The notes under the pieces are model-generated. The model was not told where the DNA came from, made no database searches, and saw only the letters and a program-made list of their open reading frames with translations. From assembly GCA_020201035.1 (NCBI GenBank), contig JAIVHO010000017.1:1-32996 (forward strand): DNA of 32,996 nt, written 5' to 3'. Below, one piece after another: positions 1 through 10,646 of the stretch; the stretch's first letter is position 1; each line of letters starts with the position of its first letter. Origin of the DNA: Bacteroidales bacterium. GTDB lineage: Bacteria > Bacteroidota > Bacteroidia > Bacteroidales > VadinHA17. The translations under genes and the position numbers were made by a program.

Positions 1-186
1 GAAGCAGTATTTCTTTTCGGCGGACTGGCAAATGCAGGCACTCTTCTTTTTGATCCGGTTAACAGGTATGTGGATGAGATGATACAACCGGTATTCAGAG
101 GCAGCGTAAAGGTACTTCCTTCTTCAATAGATGAGAATAATGCAGCCATAATTGGATCAGCTGCCCTCGCTATGAAATCAATCTGA
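1..186 (+). CDS. ROK-family sugar kinase, C-terminal end only (gene starts before the window)
   Basis: Frame 1 is open from the first base to a TGA at 184-186 and gives 61 residues. The segment EAVFLFGGLANAG and the ending with ENNAAIIGSA align closely with the C-terminus of the complete ROK protein encoded downstream (EAIFLFGGLSLAG ... AQNAAVMGAG). ROK proteins are sugar kinases (often glucokinase) or repressors; which one this is cannot be told from the tail. The gene is a tandem paralogue of its downstream neighbour. Its last two codons and stop lie inside a tandem repeat that continues into the intergenic space. Confidence 0.85.
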   Translation, partial: EAVFLFGGLANAGTLLFDPVNRYVDEMIQPVFRGSVKVLPSSIDENNAAIIGSAALAMKSI

Positions 187-328
187 TTTCCCTGCTTCAA
201 AACTGCCGCCTTTCCAAAATGGGCCTCTGCTACGGCAGCCCATGCCCTTGAATCAATCTGATTTCCCTGCTTCAAAATCCACTTTACCAAAATGGGCCTC
301 TGTTACGGCAGCCCATACCCTTGAATCA
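178..328. repeat. Two-copy tandem repeat (period 73-75) starting at the end of the first ROK gene
   Basis: The stretch beginning TCAATCTGATTTCCCTGC at 178 recurs at 253, and a third start is cut off near 326. The two copies differ by a 2-base deletion and scattered substitutions. Each copy holds an inverted repeat, ATGGGC/GCCCAT, with a loop of about 13 bases (219-243 and 292-316). No T-run follows either hairpin, so a classical intrinsic terminator is not supported. Copy 1 includes the last two codons and the stop of the upstream gene. Confidence 0.85.
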
Positions 329-393
329 TCCTTACACTGCTGCTTCAAACCCCCGGGTTTTCCAAAACAGTTCTCTGTTAAGCAAGGAAATAC

Positions 394-401
394 TATATTT
401 A
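394..401 (+). promoter_or_regulatory. Possible Bacteroidota -7 box for the second ROK gene
   Basis: TATATTTA matches the Bacteroidota -7 consensus TAnnTTTG at 7 of 8 positions and lies about 45 bases before the ROK start. No convincing -33 TTTG was found at the usual distance, so this is a weak call. Confidence 0.35.
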
Positions 402-444
402 CACTTGTGAAACAAAAAAGGGATCACTTAAGATATTATCTCCT

Positions 445-1413
445 ATGATCATGCAGGTTGCTGTAGGTATTGATATCGGCGGAACAAATACGGAATTCGC
501 GCTTATTGACCGTAAGGGAACAGTTCTGGACAAAGGAAAACTGAATACCCGGGATTACAGGAAACCTGAAGATTTTGTGGAAGCACTCTTCAGGGAGATC
601 GGGATGATCGCCCATAAACAGGGAAACACTGTTTCCATTACCGGTTACGGAATAGGAGCCCCAATGGGGAATATCAACAGGGGAACGATTGAACATCCTG
701 CAGGCCTCCCATGGACAGGGATCATTCCTGTTGGAGAACTCTTTTCAAAATATACCACGTTGCCCGTGTATGTAACAAATGATGCCAATGCTGCAGCGGT
801 GGGCGAGATGATCTACGGAGGAGCAAGGGGGATGAAGAATTTTGTGGTGATAACCCTGGGGACGGGACTGGGCGGAGGTTTAATAGTGAATGGAAAGCTG
901 GTGTACGGTGCTAACGGGTTTGCCGGCGAACTGGGACATACCTCCGTAAGGCCGGGATCATCAAACCGCGAGTGTGGCTGCGGCCGTAAGGGGTGCCTGG
1001 AGACATATGTTTCGGCAACAGGCATTAAACGTACCCTGCTTAAGATTATGGCTGATTCTGTTCTCGACAGCGAACTGAGGAATCTTAGTTTTAATGAACT
1101 TGATTCAGTGAAGATTTATGATGCTGCAAATCGTGGTGATAAAATAGCAACAGAGGCTTTTAACCATACCGGAAGGATGCTCGGTTTTAAACTGGCAGAC
1201 CTGGTGGCAACGGTAAATCCTGAGGCTATCTTCCTTTTTGGAGGGCTATCCCTGGCAGGTGAAATGATATTCAGGCCTGCCCGCGAAACAATGGAAGAGC
1301 AGCTTCTGTCAGTTTACAAGGGTAAGGTAAAGCTGCTTCCGTCACAGCTTAATGCGCAGAATGCCGCTGTTATGGGAGCCGGTTCACTGATATGGGCCAT
1401 TGAAGAAATATAA
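445..1413 (+). CDS. ROK-family sugar kinase (glucokinase-like)
   Basis: This 322-residue protein has the ROK layout. The N-terminal phosphate-binding motif is GIDIGGTNTEFALID (about residues 8-22), the sugar-site sequence is VTNDANAAAVGE, the second phosphate motif is LGTGLGGG, and then come GELGHTSV and the zinc-knuckle CGCGRKGCLE. The intact kinase motifs and the lack of an N-terminal helix-turn-helix favour a kinase over a ROK repressor. The likely reaction is ATP-dependent phosphorylation of glucose or a related hexose in the cytoplasm, which would fit the maltose phosphorylase pathway further along, although the substrate is not provable here. Two ATGs (445 and 451) are possible starts. 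A paralogue ends just upstream, so this is a tandem pair. Confidence 0.88.
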   Translation: MIMQVAVGIDIGGTNTEFALIDRKGTVLDKGKLNTRDYRKPEDFVEALFREIGMIAHKQGNTVSITGYGIGAPMGNINRGTIEHPAGLPWTGIIPVGELFSKYTTLPVYVTNDANAAAVGEMIYGGARGMKNFVVITLGTGLGGGLIVNGKLVYGANGFAGELGHTSVRPGSSNRECGCGRKGCLETYVSATGIKRTLLKIMADSVLDSELRNLSFNELDSVKIYDAANRGDKIATEAFNHTGRMLGFKLADLVATVNPEAIFLFGGLSLAGEMIFRPARETMEEQLLSVYKGKVKLLPSQLNAQNAAVMGAGSLIWAIEEI

Positions 1414-1430
1414 CTACTAAATCCTCCGGC

Positions 1431-1817
1431 ATGACTAATTTTGATCAGGTACTTAACTATATTCTCGGTGCACTGCTTATCGTAATAGTCTTTTCACTGG
1501 GATATGCATACCTTAAGCCTCACAGGATACATAACAGGTACCCTGTCTCCACGCTGGTACTGAAAACAACATATCTGGCATACCTCCTGGTTCTGATGAT
1601 AGTGGTCTATTTTGCCAGCCTGAAAAAGGGAGGTCTTATAAATGTCTTTTACGATATTGAATTTTTCGGATTTCTGCTGGTACTGTTTGTACCAACAATC
1701 GGGATCTTTGTACGTAAACTGGGGCATTTCAGAAAAAACAGGGAAAACTTTTACTACTTCTTTTCGCTGGTTAACCTGCTCTCAATAGCTGCCCTTCTGG
1801 TGATGTACTTCATATAG
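1431..1817 (+). CDS. Small four-helix integral membrane protein, function unknown
   Basis: The 128-residue product has about four hydrophobic segments (roughly residues 8-27, 43-63, 72-95 and 107-128) separated by short basic loops such as KPHRIHNRYP and RKLGHFRKNREN. It has no signal peptidase motif and no catalytic motif that I recognise. It starts 17 bases after the ROK stop on the same strand, so co-transcription with the kinase is likely. An unsplit frame and an A/T-rich start region support it as a real gene. I do not assign a function. Confidence 0.7.
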   Translation: MTNFDQVLNYILGALLIVIVFSLGYAYLKPHRIHNRYPVSTLVLKTTYLAYLLVLMIVVYFASLKKGGLINVFYDIEFFGFLLVLFVPTIGIFVRKLGHFRKNRENFYYFFSLVNLLSIAALLVMYFI

Positions 1818-1889
1818 CATGAGGGAAACATCCGGACAGGTAACAATAATAAAATAACCATAACGGTATGATAAGTTGGAATCTTCACT

Positions 1890-1897
1890 TAAATTTA
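1890..1897 (+). promoter_or_regulatory. Possible -7 box for the acyl-CoA ligase gene
   Basis: TAAATTTA, about 25 bases before the ATG at 1922, matches TAnnTTTG at 7 of 8 positions. A TTGG at 1876-1879 lies too close to be a standard -33 element. Weak call. Confidence 0.3.
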
Positions 1898-1921
1898 CAC
1901 TAAACCATTAAAACTCAATAT

Positions 1922-3574
1922 ATGATAAAGGAGAGACTCATTGATTATATCCGCGACAGTATAACAGGAAACTGGGATATCGAGGCACTGGGCGATTATC
2001 AGGGTAAAAGCTATTCCTACCGTGATATTGCCGGAAGCATACTTAAACTGCATATGCTGTTCAGGGAAGCCGGAATAGAAGAGGGCGATAAGATTGCCCT
2101 GCTGGGCAAGAACTCGGCTAACTGGTGTACAGTCTATCTGGCCACTGTTACCTATGGAGCGGTAACTGTACCAATACTGCCTGATTTCAAGCGTGACGAC
2201 CTGATGAATATTCTGAACCACTCAGACTCAAAGATGTTGTTTGTGGATGAGAAATTATGGGAAACGCTGGCTTATAATGATCTTAAGGAGATTAGTAACG
2301 TAATAAAACTGGAGTCGTTCTCCTACCTTGCCGGAAGGGATGAAAAGAGCAAAGCATTTAATGACAGACTGAGTGAAGCGTTTAGCGAGAAATATCCTGA
2401 TCTTAAAAAAGAGGACCTGGTATTCTCAGACATTGATAATGAAAAACTTGCGGTTATCAGCTACACCTCGGGCACCACTGGTTTTTCAAAGGGAGTAATG
2501 GTGCCCCACAGGAGTCTGGCCGCCAATGTTAGGTATGCCCAGAATAATATGCCGCTTAAGCCGGGTGACAAAATAGTATCTTTCCTCCCCCTGGCACATA
2601 CATATGGCTGCGCCTTCGAATTCCTCTTTCCGTTTACCTACGGTTGCCATATAACAATCCTTACCAAAACACCATCACCACAGATTATTATACAGGCTTT
2701 CAAGGAGATAAGGCCCAGGCTGATACTCTCTGTTCCGCTGGTGATAGAAAAGGTGTATAAAAAACAACTTATCCCTGTAATCAGTAAACCGGCCATGAAG
2801 GTGATGCTGGCAATTCCGGGCCTTAACAGCATATTGCATAAAAAGATCAGGGCTAAACTGTTTGAGTCATTCGGAGGTAATTTCCACGAGATAGTGATAG
2901 GAGGTGCAGCATTCAATGCTGATGCCGAGAAATTCTTCAGGAAAATTAAATTCCCCTTTAGCGTGGGATACGGGATGACCGAATGCGGTCCGCTGATAAG
3001 CTACGCATCCTGGACAACAACGAAGCTGGGAGCATCGGGCCGACCGGTGGATACACTGGAGGTGACAATAGACTCCGATAATCCACAAAAGGAGGTTGGT
3101 GAGATTATTCTCCGCGGTGACAATGTGATGCTGGGATATTATAAAAATCCCGAAGCAACAGATGACGTGATTGACAGTGACGGATGGATGCATACCGGGG
3201 ACCTGGGATATATGGATGAAGAGGGGAATATTTTTATAAAGGGAAGAAGCAAGAGTATGCTGCTTGGTCCGTCGGGAAAAAATATCTATCCTGAAGAGAT
3301 CGAATCAATGATTAATAACCAGGATTATGTAGGCGAATCAGTGGTGATATCAGAGGAGGATAAACTGGTTGCCCTTATCTATCCCGATTCAGAACAGATG
3401 AAAAAGGAGGGGATTACCGAAGAACAACTGCCTGAAATTTATGAAACAATACGTAAAATGTTGAATGAAAGGCTTCCTTCATATATGAATGTTTCCCGGT
3501 TCAGGATCCATAAGGAGGAGTTTGTAAAGACACCCAAACGTAACGTAAAAAGGTTCCTCTATACAAAGGATTGA
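1922..3574 (+). CDS. AMP-forming long-chain acyl-CoA ligase (FadD-like)
   Basis: The 550-residue protein belongs to the adenylate-forming (ANL) superfamily. It has the P-loop-like YTSGTTGFSKGVM (residues 181-193), YGMTECGPL near 350, DGWMHTGDLGYMDEEG in the hinge region, and a C-terminal domain with the expected lysine in KTPKRNVKRF. It would activate fatty acids with ATP and CoA in the cytoplasm or at the inner face of the membrane. The long-chain assignment rests on overall resemblance to FadD-type synthetases and is less certain than the superfamily. The stop (3572-3574) is only 8 bases before the ispD ATG, suggesting one transcript. Confidence 0.85.
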   Translation: MIKERLIDYIRDSITGNWDIEALGDYQGKSYSYRDIAGSILKLHMLFREAGIEEGDKIALLGKNSANWCTVYLATVTYGAVTVPILPDFKRDDLMNILNHSDSKMLFVDEKLWETLAYNDLKEISNVIKLESFSYLAGRDEKSKAFNDRLSEAFSEKYPDLKKEDLVFSDIDNEKLAVISYTSGTTGFSKGVMVPHRSLAANVRYAQNNMPLKPGDKIVSFLPLAHTYGCAFEFLFPFTYGCHITILTKTPSPQIIIQAFKEIRPRLILSVPLVIEKVYKKQLIPVISKPAMKVMLAIPGLNSILHKKIRAKLFESFGGNFHEIVIGGAAFNADAEKFFRKIKFPFSVGYGMTECGPLISYASWTTTKLGASGRPVDTLEVTIDSDNPQKEVGEIILRGDNVMLGYYKNPEATDDVIDSDGWMHTGDLGYMDEEGNIFIKGRSKSMLLGPSGKNIYPEEIESMINNQDYVGESVVISEEDKLVALIYPDSEQMKKEGITEEQLPEIYETIRKMLNERLPSYMNVSRFRIHKEEFVKTPKRNVKRFLYTKD

Positions 3575-3582
3575 TCCCGGCA

Positions 3583-4278
3583 ATGAGTGAAGCGGACAAA
3601 TTGTTTAAATACCTGGTTGTTGTTGCCGGAGGCGTAGGTAAACGAATGGGAACATCAACTCCCAAACAGTTTATGCCTCTGGCAGGAAGGCCACTGATGA
3701 TGCATACCATTGAACGGTTTGTCTCAGCCTCTCCCGCCACAGAGGTTATTGTTGTCCTGGGTAAGGAATTATTCAATGAGTGGGATAGGTTGTGCAGGGA
3801 ACATAATTTCACCATACCACATCGTATGGCGGAGGGAGGCGCAGAGAGATTTAATTCGGTACGCAGCGGCCTTAACCTTATCTCCAGAAGTTCACTCGTG
3901 GCTGTGCATGATGCTGTAAGACCTTTTGCATCATCCGCAACAATAGAAAACTGCTTCAGGGAGGCTGCCATTTACGGTAATGCAGTGCCGGTGGTAACAC
4001 CCTCTGAAACAGTCCGTCAGGTGATGAGAACCGGTAACAGCCGTATACTGCGCAGGAATATGATACGCCTTGTACAGACACCTCAGGTCTTTAATTCGGA
4101 GATAGTGCTTAAGGCATACAGCAGACCCTACAGGAGCAGCTATACTGATGATGCCTCGGTGGTGGAGGCAGCAGGAGAAAAGATACATCTGGTGGAGGGA
4201 AACCCTGAAAATATTAAGATTACCACTCCCGCTGATATGATATTAGCAGGGGAGATCCTGAAGAGAGTTAGCAGCTAG
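3583..4278 (+). CDS. ispD: 2-C-methyl-D-erythritol 4-phosphate cytidylyltransferase
   Basis: IspD transfers CMP to methylerythritol phosphate in the MEP isoprenoid pathway. The family motifs are present: AGGVGKRMGTSTPKQF at the N-terminus (CTP-binding loop and Lys), VHDAVRPF, LVQTPQVF, TDDASVVEAAG and a closing NIKITTPADMILAGEIL. I choose the ATG at 3583 (MSEADKLFKY...) rather than a TTG at 3571 that overlaps the previous gene's stop. The product is 231 residues, normal for the family. The 3' end is odd: the stop TAG lies at the junction of two copies of an exact 32-base repeat. If the repeat is read as a single copy, the frame would run AGC AGC GGG TAA, adding one Gly. Confidence 0.93.
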   Translation: MSEADKLFKYLVVVAGGVGKRMGTSTPKQFMPLAGRPLMMHTIERFVSASPATEVIVVLGKELFNEWDRLCREHNFTIPHRMAEGGAERFNSVRSGLNLISRSSLVAVHDAVRPFASSATIENCFREAAIYGNAVPVVTPSETVRQVMRTGNSRILRRNMIRLVQTPQVFNSEIVLKAYSRPYRSSYTDDASVVEAAGEKIHLVEGNPENIKITTPADMILAGEILKRVSS

Positions 4279-4339
4279 CAGGGGAGATCCTGAAGAGAGT
4301 TAGCAGCTAGCAGGGGAGATCCTGAAGAGAGTTAGCAGC
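4244..4339. repeat. Three exact 32-base tandem copies across the ispD stop codon
   Basis: Copies lie at 4244-4275, 4276-4307 and 4308-4339, each beginning TAGCAGGGGAGATCC. They appear identical over 32 bases. The first copy is the coding end of ispD and the other two are non-coding. Because 32 is not a multiple of three, the TAG at the start of copy 2 becomes the stop codon. Exact identity points to a recent event. Confidence 0.95.
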
Positions 4340-4516
4340 GGGTAAACAGGCAAAAACAGGATGCGGAAAGTAAGAGAATCAACTGAAGCAATAAAAGGAT
4401 TCAGGAAGGAAGAGCAAGCACAAAAACAAAAGCAAGCACGAAAGCAAAAACAAAAACAAATCAGAGGATTAAATATTCAGATATCCGTATATGCAATAGA
4501 ATAAAAAACTGGCTTT
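4340..4516. other. A-rich intergenic stretch before the DUF4197 gene
   Basis: The sequence is dominated by A-rich runs with recurring AAAACAAA and GCAAGCAC words (about 4415-4465). No open frame, RNA gene or terminator was recognised. The last 20 bases are A/T-rich, as is usual for a Bacteroidota start region. Confidence 0.5.
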
Positions 4517-5270
4517 ATGAAGAAAAAGGTTCTTACACTTGCTGTGAGCCTGATGCTGTTGCTGGCATCATGTGCATCACTTATGACAGTGCTTGACACT
4601 GTTGTGTCATCGGCTCCCCTTACCGAGGCGGAGGTTTCAGACGGATTAAAGGAGGCTTTGATTACCGGTGCCAGAAATGCAGCCGGCAGGCTGGGTGCTA
4701 CAGACGGCTATTTTGGTGACCAGGCCGTAAGGATACTGCTGCCTGAAGAGGCTGCCGTTATAGTGGATAATATATCAAAGATCCCTGGTGGCGACAGGCT
4801 GGTGCAGGATGTTATTCTAAGCATAAACAGGGCAGCAGAGGATGCAGCCAGGGATGTTGCTCCTATCTTTGTAAACTCGGTTACCTCAATGACCCTGAGG
4901 GATGCCTTTGGAATACTGAATGGTTCTGATGACGCAGCAACCCGGTACCTGCATAACACAACCTATGATCAGCTCTATACATTGTATACCCCTAAAATAG
5001 GGGCTTCAATAAATAAGCCGCTTGTTGGAAATGTATCAACGCAGGATACCTGGGATGCCCTTACCCAGCAGTGGAATCAATTTGCTACATCACTGGCAGG
5101 ACGACTCGCGGGATTTAAGCCGGTAGAGACAGATCTCTCCTCATACCTAACCCACAGGGCACTTGACGGGATGTTCCTTAAGGTGGCAGAGGAGGAGCTT
5201 AAAATCCGTGAAGATGTAAATGCAAGAGTAACACCTCTGCTGAAAAGAGTATTCGGAACCCTCGATAACA

Positions 5271-5287
<17 letters not shown>
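4517..5287 (+). CDS. DUF4197 family lipoprotein
   Basis: The 256-residue product begins with a lipoprotein signal (MKKKVLTLAVSLMLLLASC, Cys at 19), so it is probably anchored in a membrane. The body matches the DUF4197 pattern: GLKEALITGARNAAGRLG near residue 44, then IRxLLPEEAA-like text, LRDAFGILNGSDDAATRYL, and a C-terminal RALDGMFLKVAEEELKIRED plus LLKRVFGTLD. The biochemical role of this family is not known to me. The last residues (NRQTGA) follow the usual end of the domain and are written in the repeat sequence that continues downstream, so the C-terminal tail may be a by-product of repeat growth. Confidence 0.85.
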
Positions 5288-8809
<3,522 letters not shown>

Positions 8810-8817
8810 GATAACAG

Positions 8818-8982
8818 ATGATCAGAATACCGGGAGAACGGAATACGGGAGAAACTGATCACCATATACTAACCTACTCAAAAAGAATAGAGTGGCATAA
8901 TATTATAATGACATGGTTCCACAGATACCTTAAGGGAGAGGAAGAGCAGTGGTACAGACTCTTCCCTGAGGCTAAAAATTAG
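8818..8982 (+). pseudogene. Possible remnant of a larger gene (54-codon frame, S9-peptidase-like tail)
   Basis: A short open frame runs from ATG 8818 to TAG 8980-8982. Its second half, TYSKRIEWHNIIMTWFHRYL followed by KGEEEQWYRLFPEAKN, is rich in aromatic and charged residues and resembles the C-terminal helix and tail of prolyl-oligopeptidase-type (S9) hydrolases, where an H-rich stretch precedes a helix ending FxxYLK. The first 16 codons look like low-complexity repeat sequence. It could be the leftover end of a deleted gene, a small protein, or chance. The S9 resemblance is from memory of the family and is not certain. Confidence 0.35.
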
Positions 8983-9000
8983 AAGCAATACTGGTTCCGT

Positions 9001-9120
9001 TGGGAGTAATGCCGGATCAGTTGGTGTTTCCTGCTTGTGTTGGGAGTAATGCCGGATCAGTTGGTGTTTCCTGGTTCCGTTGGGAGTAATGCCGGATCAG
9101 TTGGTGTTTCCTGCTTCCGT
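9001..9120. repeat. Three 40-base tandem copies across the lacI stop codon
   Basis: TGGGAGTAATGCCGGATCAG starts at 9001, 9041 and 9081, an exact 40-base period. The copy at 9081-9120 holds the last codons and stop (TCA on the plus strand, 9097-9099) of the minus-strand lacI gene. The other two lie downstream of its stop. Copies differ by only a few bases (for example CTTGTGT against GTTCCGT). Confidence 0.93.
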
Positions 9121-10119
9121 TGAGCCCCTGACAATAAGCTCGGTTCTGATAACGCGTCGCTGGAACGGACGCGAGGGATCTTTTATCCGTTCTATCAGGA
9201 GTCGCGCCGACTCCTGACCCATTTCATAGCCATGCTGGTCAACGGATGTGAGCCCCGGATCAGTAAGTCCAGCCAGCTGGCCGTTGGTAAAGCCCACGAT
9301 TGCAATATCGCCGGGAACAGTAAAACCGTTCTTTTTTACAATTTTCAGGGTCTGAGCCGCAGTAAAGTCATTTACAGCAAAAAAGGCATCCGGTCGGGGA
9401 TTACGCCTTAAAAGGCTTGGAATTATCCACTCTGCCTCTTCCCTGACATCGCACTTGACAATATTCTCTTCACTTACAGGAATCCTGAATTCATTGAGTG
9501 CCCTTATATAGCCGTCAATTCTTCCCTTGGCAATAAGCAGGTTCGGCGGACCTGAAAGGTGAACAATGCGTTTGCGCCCCTCCAGGATCATATGCTTAAC
9601 CGCGTTGTAAGCACCCTCTTCATCATCCACGGTCACCTTGTCCGATTCAACCTCCTCACATACCCGGTCAAAAAAGACAACAGGAATATCCTTACGTCGC
9701 AGTTCATGGAAATGCTCCATATTCCTTGAAAGCTTGGCAATGGAGACCAGTATGCCGTCAACCCTGCTGTTGATAAGAGTCCGGAGACTGGCTACCTCGC
9801 CCTCATAACTCTCCTTGGACTGGCAAACAATCACATTGTAGCCCTTTTCATTGGCATAATCTTCAATTCCGCTGATAACGGTTGAAAAAAAGTAGTGGAC
9901 AATTTCCGGTACTATAACCCCCATTGTGTTTGTGCTCCCGCCCTTAAGGCTGAGGGCAATGGGGTTGGGCCGATAGTTCCATTTCTCGGCCAGCTGGTTT
10001 ACCAGCTTTTTTGTTTCAGGACTGATATCAGGATGATCCTTCAATGCTCTTGAAACAGTTGAAGGAGCAATATTCAGTTCTGCTGCAATATCCTTAATTG
10101 TGACATTAACTTTATTCAT
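9097..10119 (-). CDS. LacI-family transcriptional regulator of the glycan locus
   Basis: The product is 340 residues. It has an N-terminal helix-turn-helix (VTIKDIAAELNIAPSTVSRAL, residues 6-26, split here from the hinge), a hinge with NYRPNPIALSLKGG, and a periplasmic-binding-protein-like effector domain (TMGVIVPEI, DGILVS, VVFFDRV, FAVNDFTAAQTL, ELIVRGST). The start chosen is the ATG at 10119, which gives the usual LacI N-terminus. An upstream in-frame extension to 10158 would overlap the likely promoter. It is divergent from susC. A palindrome with the central CG typical of LacI operators lies in the intervening region and again before the permease operon, so it probably senses maltose or a related sugar and controls both arms. 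The effector is inference. Confidence 0.92.
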   Translation of the reverse strand: MNKVNVTIKDIAAELNIAPSTVSRALKDHPDISPETKKLVNQLAEKWNYRPNPIALSLKGGSTNTMGVIVPEIVHYFFSTVISGIEDYANEKGYNVIVCQSKESYEGEVASLRTLINSRVDGILVSIAKLSRNMEHFHELRRKDIPVVFFDRVCEEVESDKVTVDDEEGAYNAVKHMILEGRKRIVHLSGPPNLLIAKGRIDGYIRALNEFRIPVSEENIVKCDVREEAEWIIPSLLRRNPRPDAFFAVNDFTAAQTLKIVKKNGFTVPGDIAIVGFTNGQLAGLTDPGLTSVDQHGYEMGQESARLLIERIKDPSRPFQRRVIRTELIVRGSTEAGNTN

Positions 10120-10145
10120 AACCAATCTAAATAACCAGCTTACAG

Positions 10146-10153
10146 TAAATATA
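10146..10153 (-). promoter_or_regulatory. Probable -7 box of lacI
   Basis: On the minus strand the sequence reads TATATTTA, 7 of 8 matches to TAnnTTTG, about 27 bases upstream of the chosen ATG. It would start transcription near 10140 and supports the shorter lacI start. A TTTTTG lies further upstream, at less than the usual spacing. Confidence 0.45.
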
Positions 10154-10206
10154 ATCAAAATATTAACAAAAACGTAATAACCTATGAATGCACCTTTCCC
10201 TCATTA

Positions 10207-10220
10207 CAAACGTTTGCGGT
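10207..10220. promoter_or_regulatory. Probable LacI-type operator between lacI and susC
   Basis: CAAACGTTTG at 10207-10216 is a perfect 10-base palindrome with the central CG typical of LacI-family operators. It continues as CGGT. The same 14-base string, with one change, occurs at 28883-28896 before the permease operon. The recurrence at the heads of both arms, with a lacI gene adjacent, is the main support. Confidence 0.65.
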
Positions 10221-10646
10221 ATCGATTGCGTTAAAAACATACTAAAGAATTGTTTAGAGTGGAAAAATAGTCGAAATTTATAGGATTAACAATTCACAGC
10301 AGGTAATCAGGCGTGCTGGAAACAGGCAACCAGAGGTACTGGTAACGGTAACAAGAGGTACTGGTAACAGGTAACAAGAGGTACTGGTAACAGGCAACCA
10401 GAGGTACTGGTAACAGAGAACCCGGAGTGGCACGTAGCCGGCAGGGTGATGAAGAAGGAAACGCGAAGCTGCAATACAGCACAGGAGAAACAACCGGCAG
10501 GGTGATAAAGGGAGGAAGAGAGGAAGGTTAACAGGCTTGCAGGAGTTGGAAAGCGGGCGACAGGAGCGGTGAATCGACTTCCGGCAAAAGAGAAAAGCGG
10601 ATAACAGAAAAGAACAAACAATTATAAAACTAAATCCTTTAACTCT
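10221..10646. other. Long susC leader region with repeats
   Basis: Between the operator and the susC start I find no gene. Positions 10221-10300 are A/T-rich and could hold the susC promoter, but no clean TAnnTTTG was seen. Next comes a tandem repeat (listed separately), then two copies of CCGGCAGGGTGAT at 10438 and 10494. The final 25 bases are A/T-rich. If transcription starts near the operator, the leader would be nearly 400 bases long. Confidence 0.5.
10313..10415. repeat. Four-copy tandem repeat of 22-23 bases in the susC leader
   Basis: GAGGTACTGGTAAC starts at 10333, 10355, 10378 and 10401, giving periods of 22, 23 and 23. The connecting bases alternate between CAGGCAACCA and nearby variants such as GGTAACAA. 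It is not in a coding frame on the plus strand. Confidence 0.88.

Noticed and set aside
219-316. Intrinsic terminator after the first ROK gene
   Set aside because: The hairpins have loops of about 13 bases and no T-run.
3571-3582. TTG start of ispD at 3571
   Set aside because: It overlaps the upstream stop; the ATG at 3583 gives the usual N-terminus.
10119-10158. Upstream lacI start at 10158
   Set aside because: It precedes the likely -7 box and adds residues not found before the LacI helix-turn-helix.
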